Shown here in pieces: positions 55,736 through 64,000 of a stretch of DNA of 64,000 nt. Position 1 is the first letter of the stretch. Every line of letters begins with the position of its first letter. The notes below the pieces were generated by a model. That model searched no databases and was not told where the DNA came from. It saw nothing but the letters and a program-made list of their open reading frames with translations. Origin of the DNA: an uncultured Acetatifactor sp. (GTDB lineage: Bacteria; Bacillota; Clostridia; Lachnospirales; Lachnospiraceae); NCBI RefSeq assembly GCF_910585425.1, contig NZ_CAJUCP010000007.1, forward strand, positions 1 through 64,000, written 5' to 3'. Position numbers and translations under genes: made by a program.

Positions 55736-56761
55736 TCATCCCATAATCTCAACGATTGCTCCAACAATTTCAGCGTACCGCTGTTTGAACGTTCCCAGCC
55801 TTTCCCCATAATCCATTCCCAAAATTCCCGTAGTCATTTGGGCCTTTAAAATACGCATTTCTGTCCTCTGGACATCAGCCAAAAGCACTTTAAGCTGTTC
55901 GGCAACCGCCTCATATTTTTGCATATTATGGGGCTGCGCCTTTTGCAGTACGCCTATCCGCTGGAGCATGAACTGCATATGTGCCACGATAAAATGGCAA
56001 TGTTTTAAAGACACCCTGAGTGGGTTACCTTGGTACCGCTTAATTAAGATATCGAAAAAGGAAATCCCATAATACAGCCCGTCCGAACTCGAATAAGGAT
56101 GGCTGGATAAAAAGTTTTCCAGTTTCTGCCTGATAATGGGCAGGCAAATGGGCTTCGCTGTATGGTTTCCTATTTTTTCACAACATAGTACATTGACATT
56201 TAACATGACATGTTCTCCAGGAAAAGACCGGAACATGCCGTTTTTATAAGAAGCCTGGATATCTCCAAAAGCGACTTTTTGCCTGGTCCGGATACGGAAA
56301 TCAAAATAGTCCCATGCAAAAAACATCTGCTCCTGTAGATCATAGCCATAAAGGATTGGCGCATGTTCCGCATGTTCCTTTTGATAAGTCACATAATTCT
56401 TACAGTAAAAAGTATCAGCGACAAAAGATACATAATATCCCTGGTCCAGCAGCTTTACAATATACGAGCAGATATCGCCAATCGTGGCCCGCGCCACCTC
56501 ATAGGGCATGCTGAACCACAACAGGCAATCCTGTCTGATGGCATCGAATAACCGGTAGAAGCTGACATTGTCAGAAACCTCATTATCATAGATGACGGTA
56601 TCAATAAAATGCTCTGCCGACTCACGTTCGTATAGTTCTGGATAAGGGCACAGCAATTCAAGGAGCTGGTCTGTGCCGGGGTCATAGTGGATAGGATGCC
56701 TATCATTTGATAGAGGAAGAATTTTTTGGTTCAATAAATATACCCCCTTATTTAGCCGCAT
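55736..56761 (-). CDS. BtrH-like papain-fold protein 3
   Basis: 341 residues. Shares the His-GYD-Asp strand, EHAPILYGYDLQEQMFFAWD, and a helical C-terminal half, with PYEVARATIGDICSYIVKLL upstream. Cys at the usual position is not evident. A TTG at 56734 has a better AAGGGGG site than the ATG and may be the true start. It is the first of the three papain-fold genes downstream of FkbH. Confidence 0.55.
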   Translation of the reverse strand: MRLNKGVYLLNQKILPLSNDRHPIHYDPGTDQLLELLCPYPELYERESAEHFIDTVIYDNEVSDNVSFYRLFDAIRQDCLLWFSMPYEVARATIGDICSYIVKLLDQGYYVSFVADTFYCKNYVTYQKEHAEHAPILYGYDLQEQMFFAWDYFDFRIRTRQKVAFGDIQASYKNGMFRSFPGEHVMLNVNVLCCEKIGNHTAKPICLPIIRQKLENFLSSHPYSSSDGLYYGISFFDILIKRYQGNPLRVSLKHCHFIVAHMQFMLQRIGVLQKAQPHNMQKYEAVAEQLKVLLADVQRTEMRILKAQMTTGILGMDYGERLGTFKQRYAEIVGAIVEIMG

Positions 56762-56792
56762 TTAACCGTGGTTCAATCTATTAATTGTACTA

Positions 56793-58331
56793 TTATTTAA
56801 ATCCTCTGAATTCCTTCTCGAACAGCTCCTTCAGGTCTGCATTTTTATCTGTGGCGGCAAACTCTATCTCCCGGATGCTGTGCCTCTGTTTCAGGAACGC
56901 GACCATATGGTCCTCCACTTCCCTCCCCAATGCCCTGCAGGACAGGCTGAACAATGTCAGCCGCTCCCCTGACACCTCCATGGCCCCCACAAGCCCCAGG
57001 TTCGAATACCTGTCCTTCAGATGGACGGAGTACAGCCAGACGCCTGGCTGTCCCATGTTCCGCCTGGCATCCGCAGGCGAATACCTCTTCCCATTGGTGC
57101 ACCTGTTTGTCCGCTGGGAGAGCTCGGCTATACGGGCGGCTTCCAGTGGCACAGCCTCATGGATGTCTATCTGCATGGCAAGGGATGTTATATAGTCCCG
57201 ATAGCTCCTGCTCTCCGTCCTTAGCAGCCGCCGGTCATGGTCTGTCCGGTACGTTTCATTCCTCTGGGCATGTTCCCCTTCCACAAATTCGCTTTTTAAA
57301 TGGAAGCAGCCAAACTGCCCATACATCGTCTCCCTGTGGTACGGTATGACCGTGACCTCCGGGAGCATCGCCCTGACCGCTTCGATTTCCACAGGCGAAT
57401 CGTCCACAAAGACGATGCTGTCCAGCCCTATATGGAGCGACTCGGCGATTCTTGCTATATTATCCGGCTTGTTGTCCCAATTCACCTGGAAGCACACGAT
57501 ATGCTCTTCCCGCAGAACCATTTCCCCATGCCCCCTGAACACTGCCAGTACATCGGACAGGTCATTCTTGCTGCATACGGCAAGGAGCACGCCTCTATGG
57601 TACAGGGACAGCAGGAAGCGCTGGAAATCCTGGTGTTCCCTTCCCAGCCCGCTGCTGCCCAGCTTCAGGTTGTCCATGCCGTCTTCGGACAGTATGCCGC
57701 CCCACAGGACATTGTCGCAGTCCACCACCACGCACTTCTTCGTATTCCCTGTATCGATAAGATGCCGTTTGTATAGTTCCGCGGCCACCGCTTTCGTCAA
57801 TGTCTGGGAATAGGGATAGTTCCAGCGGTATCTGTTCTTTGCGCTGTAGGCATTGCTTATGCCCACGGATGCTATGATATGCATCAGATCCAGGAAGGCC
57901 GCCTGCCCGGAAAGGCTTTCCATCAAGCTCCTGTTCAGCCCGTTTATGGCAGCGTCGCCATTATGGCCTGTCACAATCGGCAGGTAGGATGAATAATGCT
58001 CAAATAACGCTATGATGATATTCGCCTGGGAGATTTCGGAAAGATAACGTGAGATTTCCTGGTATAGCCGCTTTATATCGGATATGCATCCCTTCCAGAA
58101 TTCCGTATCCCCATTATCAAGGTCTGGCACCATGGCTTCCAGGTTCAGCCAGATGAATACCATGTCGGCTCTGCCATATGCATCCCCATAGCTCCGGTAC
58201 TCCATATATGGTACAGGGGTCACTTCGACTGGGCTGTCCAGCTCCTGGAACAACAGGGACAGTTCCTGTGAAAGGAAGGGCTCTATTGATATGTTCGTGA
58301 TGACTGGTATGTTCTGTACCTTGCTTTTCAT
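56793..58331 (-). CDS. FkbH-like HAD-IIIC enzyme
   Basis: 512 residues. FkbH-type HAD domain: CVVVDCDNVLWGGILSEDG near residue 200 (DxD motif I), LLAVCSKNDLSDV, IVFVDDSPVEIEAVR; followed by a GNAT-like C-terminal part (YSNLGLVGAMEVSGERLTLF). N-terminal ~190 residues fit the SGNH-like leading domain. FkbH proteins dephosphorylate 1,3-bisphosphoglycerate and load glyceryl onto an ACP for unusual extender units. It overlaps the ACP gene by 4 bp, so the two are coupled. Confidence 0.9.
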   Translation of the reverse strand: MKSKVQNIPVITNISIEPFLSQELSLLFQELDSPVEVTPVPYMEYRSYGDAYGRADMVFIWLNLEAMVPDLDNGDTEFWKGCISDIKRLYQEISRYLSEISQANIIIALFEHYSSYLPIVTGHNGDAAINGLNRSLMESLSGQAAFLDLMHIIASVGISNAYSAKNRYRWNYPYSQTLTKAVAAELYKRHLIDTGNTKKCVVVDCDNVLWGGILSEDGMDNLKLGSSGLGREHQDFQRFLLSLYHRGVLLAVCSKNDLSDVLAVFRGHGEMVLREEHIVCFQVNWDNKPDNIARIAESLHIGLDSIVFVDDSPVEIEAVRAMLPEVTVIPYHRETMYGQFGCFHLKSEFVEGEHAQRNETYRTDHDRRLLRTESRSYRDYITSLAMQIDIHEAVPLEAARIAELSQRTNRCTNGKRYSPADARRNMGQPGVWLYSVHLKDRYSNLGLVGAMEVSGERLTLFSLSCRALGREVEDHMVAFLKQRHSIREIEFAATDKNADLKELFEKEFRGFK

Positions 58332-58579
58332 ATAATCCCGTCCAATGACCTGCGGACGACGTCCGCGAGCTTGTTTATCGTGTTCATCTTCTCAACCAGG
58401 AGATACTCATCCGGGATCTCTATGCCGAATTGTTCTTCTATATTTACAATCATCTGGATGAACACGATGGAATCCATGCCATATCCGGTCAGATCGGTAT
58501 CGTACCCTATGCTGTCCCACTCCACATTTTCCAGGTAGCCGCCCAATATGCCTACAATCTTCGTACAAGTGTCGTCCAT
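58328..58579 (-). CDS. acyl carrier protein
   Basis: 83 residues. Phosphopantetheine-binding motif is GYGMDSIVFIQMIV, with Ser37 as attachment site; the flanking helices and EEQFGIEIPDEYL are typical. AGGAGG precedes the ATG. Adjacent to FkbH, it is the expected glyceryl carrier. No ketosynthase or NRPS gene is in the window. Confidence 0.9.
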   Translation of the reverse strand: MDDTCTKIVGILGGYLENVEWDSIGYDTDLTGYGMDSIVFIQMIVNIEEQFGIEIPDEYLLVEKMNTINKLADVVRRSLDGII

Positions 58580-58594
58580 TTGCAGATCCTCCTA

Positions 58595-58987
58595 TCATCT
58601 GTCCCCCATCAGGAACTCCACGAACATGCCGTTCTTCAGGCAGGCGAACACCACGCGCCTGCCATCCAATGCCGGCGCGGCCATGTCCTGCGTGAAGATC
58701 TTCCCGATGCCCATCTCCCGGAAGGCTTCCCGGAAGTCCCCCTCCTGCTCCACCTCATAACATATATGGTGGATGCCGGGCTTGAAGTTCCTTACGGTCG
58801 AACCGCCATTCAATGGCTCGATCAGCTCGATCCTCTGGGAGCTTGTGCTGTTTTCCAGGAATATGATCCTATTGTTCTGGACCCCGTCTATGGTCACCTG
58901 CGAGCAGGCCTTGTATCCTAATTGGCCAAAGATATCCATGTCCCTGTCTATATCCTTCACTACGATCCCAATATGGTGCTCCTTCAT
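58595..58987 (-). CDS. VOC/glyoxalase-fold protein
   Basis: 130 residues, one VOC domain similar to methylmalonyl-CoA epimerase: HHIGIVVKDIDRDMDIFGQ and RNFKPGIHHICYEVEQEG. Metal ligand positions His, Glu-like and His-like are recognisable. It might epimerise or isomerise an ACP-bound or CoA intermediate; function here is inferred from context. Confidence 0.8.
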   Translation of the reverse strand: MKEHHIGIVVKDIDRDMDIFGQLGYKACSQVTIDGVQNNRIIFLENSTSSQRIELIEPLNGGSTVRNFKPGIHHICYEVEQEGDFREAFREMGIGKIFTQDMAAPALDGRRVVFACLKNGMFVEFLMGDR

Positions 58988-58989
58988 AG

Positions 58990-59886
58990 CTAGCCGAAGA
59001 CCCTCCTGTTCCTTTCCAGTTTCTCTATGTCGCTTTCCGTCATCTCGCTATATATCAACCCAGAGACATCCTGTTCCAGGCGCTCCTCGAAGGGGACCTT
59101 CCATCGCCTCCGCTCCTGTTCCGCCAGGCCATAATATTCCAGGAGCCCCTCTCCCCTCTCTGTCTTCAATATTTCCAGGTAGGCATCCAGCATCCCGTTA
59201 TCATATACCTTCCTCGTATAATAGAAGATATAATACGCAAATGGCAGGATGCCATATCCGGAGCATGCCTCATACAGGTTCATGGCTGAGATCTCCTGGG
59301 GGAAGCGTCGGCACAATAGGTACACATCCTCAAAGAACCTTTTCCTGGCTGCCGCATGTCCGGTCAAATGGTATAAGGAGTTCATCTCTTTATAGTGGTG
59401 TAAGATGACCTGTACCATCGACTTTAACGGGGGCAGCGCCTTGATGCGGCATCCATAGAATTCCATATCCACAGTATCGCTTATGAACTCCCTCACATCG
59501 ATCCTTTTGCCTGTATACTCCCCCCAGAACATGTCGAAGTTCACGTCGATCTGTGACCATAGTCCCCCCGCCTTCTTGCTGTAGGGCGGCATTTGATGGG
59601 AGCCTGAGAGCAACATGATGCGCTCTTTGCGCCCCGGCTGGTATGCACATTGGAAGCCATTGCGCACGAGGACGTCTTCCATCTCCCTGATATCGTCACG
59701 CGGTATCAGGATATCGATGTCACTGGAGACCCTGTCCCCGGTTTGTCCGGTCTTGTAAAAATCGAGGGGGCATCCTTTGACAATAGCGTAATCCATGTTT
59801 CTTTCATTCAGCTCATTGATTACATTTTTTGCTATGATGTACTGCATGCTCCTCTGGATTTCCCGGAGCATCTTGTCTTTTTCCAT
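58990..59886 (-). CDS. nucleotidyltransferase (NTP_transf_5 type)
   Basis: 298 residues. DYAIVKGCPLDFYK followed by RVSSDIDILIPRDDI gives the KG...SDID motif of the uncharacterised nucleotidyltransferase family that accompanies peptide and antibiotic clusters. A helical C-terminal half with WKVPFEERLEQDV follows. It starts the downstream part of the cluster; the VOC gene begins three bases after its stop. Substrate unknown. Confidence 0.75.
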   Translation of the reverse strand: MEKDKMLREIQRSMQYIIAKNVINELNERNMDYAIVKGCPLDFYKTGQTGDRVSSDIDILIPRDDIREMEDVLVRNGFQCAYQPGRKERIMLLSGSHQMPPYSKKAGGLWSQIDVNFDMFWGEYTGKRIDVREFISDTVDMEFYGCRIKALPPLKSMVQVILHHYKEMNSLYHLTGHAAARKRFFEDVYLLCRRFPQEISAMNLYEACSGYGILPFAYYIFYYTRKVYDNGMLDAYLEILKTERGEGLLEYYGLAEQERRRWKVPFEERLEQDVSGLIYSEMTESDIEKLERNRRVFG

Positions 59887-59972
59887 AAGCCCGTTTCATC
59901 TCCATCCTTTCGCATTCTTGATTAAGGATCTTTCTCTCATCCCTTGCCCCTAGGCCCTGGCCTACGGCCTAT

Positions 59973-60059
59973 CTATTTCTGGATTTCATACATCCGTGTG
60001 CACTTCCCTCTTTGCTCCATCAGCTGGTCATGGCTCCCGCTCTCCACAGTCCTGCCATT
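59973..60059 (-). pseudogene. C-terminal scar of an ABC exporter ATPase
   Basis: The frame reads NGRTVESGSHDQLMEQRGK then CTRMYEIQK and a stop; this is the terminal segment of exporter-type ABC ATPases (xGxxVExGxHxxLM). An in-frame TAG at 60060 ends it and the rest of the gene is missing. It marks where an older exporter was replaced. Confidence 0.85.
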
Positions 60060-60111
60060 CTACATATATTAAAGCGAACAGGGTTCTCATATCTCTGTTG
60101 CATTTGGTACG

Positions 60112-61296
60112 TCATGTATAAAAATATTGAATACAAGCGGCAGGTTCAATCTTCACATACGCATACTGCTTATTTAACAAAATATAATAGTCGTTGCCAC
60201 TAATAGAATATATTATGTCCGAATATTCTCCGTCTACTTCGCTATACCGTTTAATCTTAGAATTACTAAGATAAAAAGCGTGTTCATCTCTATCATAAAT
60301 TGTAATATTTAATTGTGAATCATTTGAAGAAATTATCATAAGCATTGTCTGAGAATAAATGGGTATACTATGCATCGTCCCATAACTATATGGTATTTGC
60401 TCTTTCTTTCGTTTCTTAGTATGAAGATACGAATCGGATAATGTATTACAAGATATTACAGTAGTTAAATCAATTAATTCTTGCTCAGAATTTGCATATA
60501 AAAGCGTTCTATTGAAATCCACATTAATACTATTTTTAATGTATTTTTTTTTCGCTGTTATAAGCGCCTGAGATAAAGACATATTGCAGAGAAGATTATG
60601 CAACATTTCTATTAATAATTTATTGCTTCCTACAACAGGCATTTGCCCATTACAATAATATGAAAAACCGCAAAATGCAGTTACAGGTTGATTTCTTTTT
60701 AAAAATAACTGGATTGAATTGCAACCATGACTAACAAAAATATTAGACTGCGGCAATTCGCAAATTTTTGTTTTGCCAAATATAAAATATTCTGCATCAC
60801 AATGTCCATAATGAATTGCTATATCGTAAAATTTGTTTAATTCTTCTGAATTGCTAATATTACTTCCATCCCATATATCAATGTGATAATAAGGCTTATA
60901 CAAACAGTAACAAAGGAAAGCATCCAAATGATAACGCAATGGTCGATCTATCATTAGTAATAGGCGATTTTCGCTGCTGACAGATGCATTGCGGTATCCA
61001 TGATACCTCAATACAGGATAGTAATTATGTCCTATTATACCGTATTTGAAATCATTATTAATACGTAGACAACACCCTTTATATGTCTGAATAAAATAAG
61101 TACCTTGAGGAAGTACATCCTCTCCACCTATCAAAACTATTTCTTTAATTTGATGGGAGTTCGCAAATTCTTGTAAATTGGTACGCCTTATCAATGCAAA
61201 CTCTTTAGTTCTGTCTAAAGAAATAAAAGAGTCAGTTAAATCTGTATTCGAGGTGATGTAGATGCTTTCATCATGATAAAAATATAGCAGCTCCAT
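60112..61296 (-). CDS. caspase/gingipain (C25)-fold protein
   Basis: 394 residues. Central core has the catalytic-like dyad of clan CD proteases: HYGHCD (His165 region) and, ~25 residues later, IFVSHGCNS with Cys192, followed by VTAFCGFSYYCNGQMPVVGS and SLQALITAKKKYI-like helix. The upstream CLYKPYYHIDIWDGS and the spacing His-...-Cys match C25/CHAT-like domains. No signal peptide. Adjacent to two ABC exporters in AT-rich DNA; possible leader peptidase. Protease activity is inference. Confidence 0.6.
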   Translation of the reverse strand: MELLYFYHDESIYITSNTDLTDSFISLDRTKEFALIRRTNLQEFANSHQIKEIVLIGGEDVLPQGTYFIQTYKGCCLRINNDFKYGIIGHNYYPVLRYHGYRNASVSSENRLLLMIDRPLRYHLDAFLCYCLYKPYYHIDIWDGSNISNSEELNKFYDIAIHYGHCDAEYFIFGKTKICELPQSNIFVSHGCNSIQLFLKRNQPVTAFCGFSYYCNGQMPVVGSNKLLIEMLHNLLCNMSLSQALITAKKKYIKNSINVDFNRTLLYANSEQELIDLTTVISCNTLSDSYLHTKKRKKEQIPYSYGTMHSIPIYSQTMLMIISSNDSQLNITIYDRDEHAFYLSNSKIKRYSEVDGEYSDIIYSISGNDYYILLNKQYAYVKIEPAACIQYFYT

Positions 61297-61311
61297 AATC
61301 CAATTACCTTT

Positions 61312-62940
61312 CTACATGCTTACGACCATGTCGCAATACTTTGCCAAACAGGCTTCGTGTGAAGCACAAATAATCAGCATTTTCGGTTTCAAAGTTTTCA
61401 GCACCTCTGCGAATCTTAAAATATTTTCTTTATCCAACCCATTTGTCGGCTCATCCAGCAAAAGAATACGAGGATATTTAGACAAAACGCAAAGTAGACC
61501 TATTCTGTCCTTTTGGCCGCCTGATAATCCAATATTATCCTCCAACAAAGCAGCATCTAGAAAATCAGAACCTATTTCAGAAACAATATTCAGCTTTTCT
61601 GCTAAGTTGCAGATATACCGCTCATCATATGAGGGATTGAACAGTTCAATATTTTCCCGAATAGTCCCTCGAAAAAGATGGAACGATTGGCTCATATATC
61701 CTACATATTTATACCAGGAACTATTTGATATCTGCGACAAGGGAACATCGTCAACAAAAACACTATCTTTATGAGCCTTACATTCTTTTAATATTATTTT
61801 CAGCAATGTTGTTTTGCCGCATCCACTTGCACCTTTTAACATTACTAAGCCGACACTTGGAAATACAACCGAGAATTTGGATAATACCGACGACTTACCA
61901 TCATAAGAGTAAGCCAAATCCTTTACTACTAATTTATCGAAATCCAGAATCTTTTTATTCCCTGGCATCTCAGGTGAAGCTGAAATAATAGCATCGGCTT
62001 TACACAGCAAAGCATTGACCCTGCTTAGCGAATTGATCAAAGGCCCGCTCAAAACCTCTATAAATGAAATGAAGGAAATTTTGCTCCAAAAATTTGTCAT
62101 ATATGCAGTGCTTGTAATTATTAGGCTTAATTGTTTATAATCGCTATCAAAAAAATACACACCAACTATATATCCAATAACAGGCACTATTCCGTTTATA
62201 AAATCAAGGACACGACCGGGGCTATCAATATGGGCTTCACATTTGATGTCGTTGATTTTCATTTTCTTCTGCTGGCTGGCAACATCATGCCAAATCTGTT
62301 CAAAAGAATCCTGAAACTTGATTTCCTCATATGAAAAAACAATATCATTGACCATGTTTTTATATGAGGATGTCAGCTCATACTTATTTTGGGAGTAGAG
62401 GCTGATATTTTTATTTAATTTATAATTCATTAGAACAATCAGGGGTGCGACAAAAACACTTATGAGAAAAACCAAGGGGTTGAAAAGCAATAAGCCGAAT
62501 GCTGCAATCAAAGCAGATAATACATTTGCGGAAAAAGAGAGCATTGACTTTCCAATATTAAGAATAATACTAATGTCTGAATGTAGTATTGTGATAATCT
62601 CACCCTTTGTTTTTCCCTTCGCTTTCCCATCACCAAATACCAAAGAGGAAAAAATATCAGTTTGCACATCCGTCTTAACTATGTTGGTCAATAATTCACT
62701 ATTATACACTGATAACATATTTGCAACAGCCGGCATTATAATATTTAAAAGAAAAAGCAATAAACACATAGCGAAATGATTTCCATTTTGGATATAAAAA
62801 GCAATTTGACCGGAAATTAACGGCTGTATAAAAGAAATCACGGTAAATAATGATAATATGAAAATAAAAATAACAGTTCTCTTTTTATCATATCTATTAA
62901 ACAGGCTCCAGATTTCTTTATACATTGAAATTATTTTCAT
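61312..62940 (-). CDS. ABC exporter, fused membrane and ATPase domains
   Basis: 542 residues. About six membrane helices in the first ~310 residues, then an ATPase: Walker A KGASGCGKTTLLKI, signature GLSGGQKDRIGLL, Walker B PRILLLDEPTNGLD, H-loop ICASHEACLA. Exporter type I architecture; a non-canonical partner of the next ABC gene, with which it overlaps by 4 bp, so probably a heterodimer. No peptidase C39 domain. Confidence 0.9.
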   Translation of the reverse strand: MKIISMYKEIWSLFNRYDKKRTVIFIFILSLFTVISFIQPLISGQIAFYIQNGNHFAMCLLLFLLNIIMPAVANMLSVYNSELLTNIVKTDVQTDIFSSLVFGDGKAKGKTKGEIITILHSDISIILNIGKSMLSFSANVLSALIAAFGLLLFNPLVFLISVFVAPLIVLMNYKLNKNISLYSQNKYELTSSYKNMVNDIVFSYEEIKFQDSFEQIWHDVASQQKKMKINDIKCEAHIDSPGRVLDFINGIVPVIGYIVGVYFFDSDYKQLSLIITSTAYMTNFWSKISFISFIEVLSGPLINSLSRVNALLCKADAIISASPEMPGNKKILDFDKLVVKDLAYSYDGKSSVLSKFSVVFPSVGLVMLKGASGCGKTTLLKIILKECKAHKDSVFVDDVPLSQISNSSWYKYVGYMSQSFHLFRGTIRENIELFNPSYDERYICNLAEKLNIVSEIGSDFLDAALLEDNIGLSGGQKDRIGLLCVLSKYPRILLLDEPTNGLDKENILRFAEVLKTLKPKMLIICASHEACLAKYCDMVVSM

Positions 62941-64000
62941 TCCACACCTCCCTCAAAATGGGTACAGAGATTTATCTTAGTTATCCCATCTAAGTTATAA
63001 ATAAAATCATCTCTATGGGATATTATAAAACAAATCAAATTTTCCCTCATTAGATTTTCAAAAATCTTTTTTCCGGTAGCCATATCAAGTGAAGAAAAAC
63101 TCTCGTCAAGAAAAAGGATTTCCGGTTTTCTAATCAAAGCCCTTGCAAGCGAAATTCTTTGCTTTTCTCCTCCGGACAATCCTTCTCCGCCTGGTCCTAA
63201 TATTGTGTCTATTCCATTGGGCAGCCCTTTAACAAAATCATATGCACATGCCTTTTTTAATGCCTCTTCAATTTCCTCATCCGTATATTTATTCCCAAGA
63301 GTTATATTTTCACGAATAGTAGAATTATAAAGATAACACATCTGTGGATTGTACCCTATCATTTTTCTGCACTGGCCTGGCGCAAACTCTTCCTTTTGCA
63401 GATCTGTCATCTTCACACTGCCGGAGCAAGGCGTCAATAAACCGGACAAAATTCGAATCAAAGTTGTTTTCCCACAACCACTGGGGCCTTGAACCAAAAC
63501 TATAGAAGGCTTATTTTCCATTAAATCAGGATAAGCCAGCCCAGTATTTTTGCCGGCATATTTATATGAAATGTCTGTAGACAAAATGTTTACAATATTA
63601 TTGTGCATTTCTTCCTCTTTTATTATCTCTGACTCAATAGACAAAAAGGGGATTATACGTTCTTCATACTGGCATCCGTTCAGATAATTCTGGCGCAGGC
63701 CAAGCAATGCTTCAAAAGAGCTGATATAATTCGCGACCACCGGCATTATCAAAAAATAGGATTCAATTGCAGCCCCCGCATATATAGTCCAATAAATATA
63801 AGCAAACAGAGTACCGTAGACTGCAACTTGGGGAATTATTTTATTTACACCTGAAATAATATTTAGATTAGTAATCTTTTCATTAATATTTTTTATGGAA
63901 ATCATTGCCTGGTTCAGCTTATCATATACCGTATCTTGTATACCTGAAAGCCGTATATATTCTGAGTTGTCAACAAATTCACTTGTAAGCGTATTTAATC
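62937..64000 (-). CDS. ABC exporter, 5' part outside window
   Basis: The frame is open to the right edge; an internal ATG at 63905 is not a start. It shows membrane segments, then an ATPase: Walker A QGPSGCGKTTLIR, signature GEGLSGGEKQRISLA, Walker B PEILFLDESFSSLD, and H-loop FIISHRDDFI. Overlaps the second exporter gene by ATGA. Likely half of a heterodimeric exporter for the cluster's product. Confidence 0.9.
   Translation of the reverse strand, partial: LNTLTSEFVDNSEYIRLSGIQDTVYDKLNQAMISIKNINEKITNLNIISGVNKIIPQVAVYGTLFAYIYWTIYAGAAIESYFLIMPVVANYISSFEALLGLRQNYLNGCQYEERIIPFLSIESEIIKEEEMHNNIVNILSTDISYKYAGKNTGLAYPDLMENKPSIVLVQGPSGCGKTTLIRILSGLLTPCSGSVKMTDLQKEEFAPGQCRKMIGYNPQMCYLYNSTIRENITLGNKYTDEEIEEALKKACAYDFVKGLPNGIDTILGPGGEGLSGGEKQRISLARALIRKPEILFLDESFSSLDMATGKKIFENLMRENLICFIISHRDDFIYNLDGITKINLCTHFEGGVE

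Overview
The window looks like an accessory stretch of a gut Clostridia chromosome, most likely a Lachnospiraceae relative. This is inferred from strong AGGAGG-type ribosome sites, lipobox-type solute-binding lipoproteins, LplB/YtcP-type sugar ABC permeases, GH29/GH130/GH2 enzymes for host-type glycans, and a mosaic of AT-rich and GC-rich islands. Almost every gene is on the minus strand. No rRNA, tRNA or CRISPR array was seen.

0-12.6 kb: an AT-rich defence-like island. In transcription order it holds a PD-(D/E)XK-like protein, a class I methyltransferase, a phospholipase-D/superfamily-2 helicase fusion, then a tight four-gene operon: GHKL ATPase, UvrD-like helicase, bactofilin-like beta-helix protein and a DISARM DrmA-like helicase that stops early near the window edge. 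A frameshifted AAA ATPase remnant and two hypothetical genes follow.

12.7-22.5 kb: a Wadjet (Jet) anti-plasmid locus. jetA, jetB and jetC are intact, but jetD has a large internal deletion that leaves only its first ~28 and last ~45 codons in different frames. Upstream, in the same direction, lie a ClpP/SppA-fold serine protease, a Panacea-domain antitoxin and a small likely toxin.

22.5-29.6 kb: dispersed intergenic repeats; a LepA (EF4) gene fragment whose tail is present in three 114-bp tandem copies; a module of HTH-PIN-ankyrin protein, radical SAM enzyme, P-loop kinase/HAD fusion and uracil-PRTase-like enzyme; a helically phased TGCAAC operator-like array; and a 312-bp MITE with perfect 17-bp ends and a 6-bp target duplication that supplies the stop codon of an AlbA_2/Schlafen-like gene.

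29.6-38 kb: general metabolism and mobile debris: metallo-beta-lactamase-fold hydrolase, AAA ATPase, 3-methyladenine DNA glycosylase, alpha/beta hydrolase, GPH sugar symporter, a decayed transposase, a FecR-domain lipoprotein whose tail is encoded by a ~130-bp dispersed repeat, and a DUF2971 protein.

38-52.8 kb: a glycan-utilisation locus: LacI regulator, two GH29 fucosidases, GH130 phosphorylase, solute-binding protein with two permeases, a CBM9-like protein and a GH2 beta-galactosidase. Several promoters and a perfect 10+10 bp operator candidate are visible.

53-64 kb: an orphan natural-product-like cluster. Three divergent BtrH-like papain-fold proteins, an FkbH-type HAD enzyme, an acyl carrier protein, a VOC protein and a nucleotidyltransferase are followed, after the scar of an ABC exporter, by an AT-rich block with a caspase/gingipain-fold protein and two ABC exporters. 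The cluster runs off the right edge. The best candidates for undescribed systems are this cluster, the GHKL-UvrD-bactofilin-DrmA operon and the HTH-PIN-ankyrin module.
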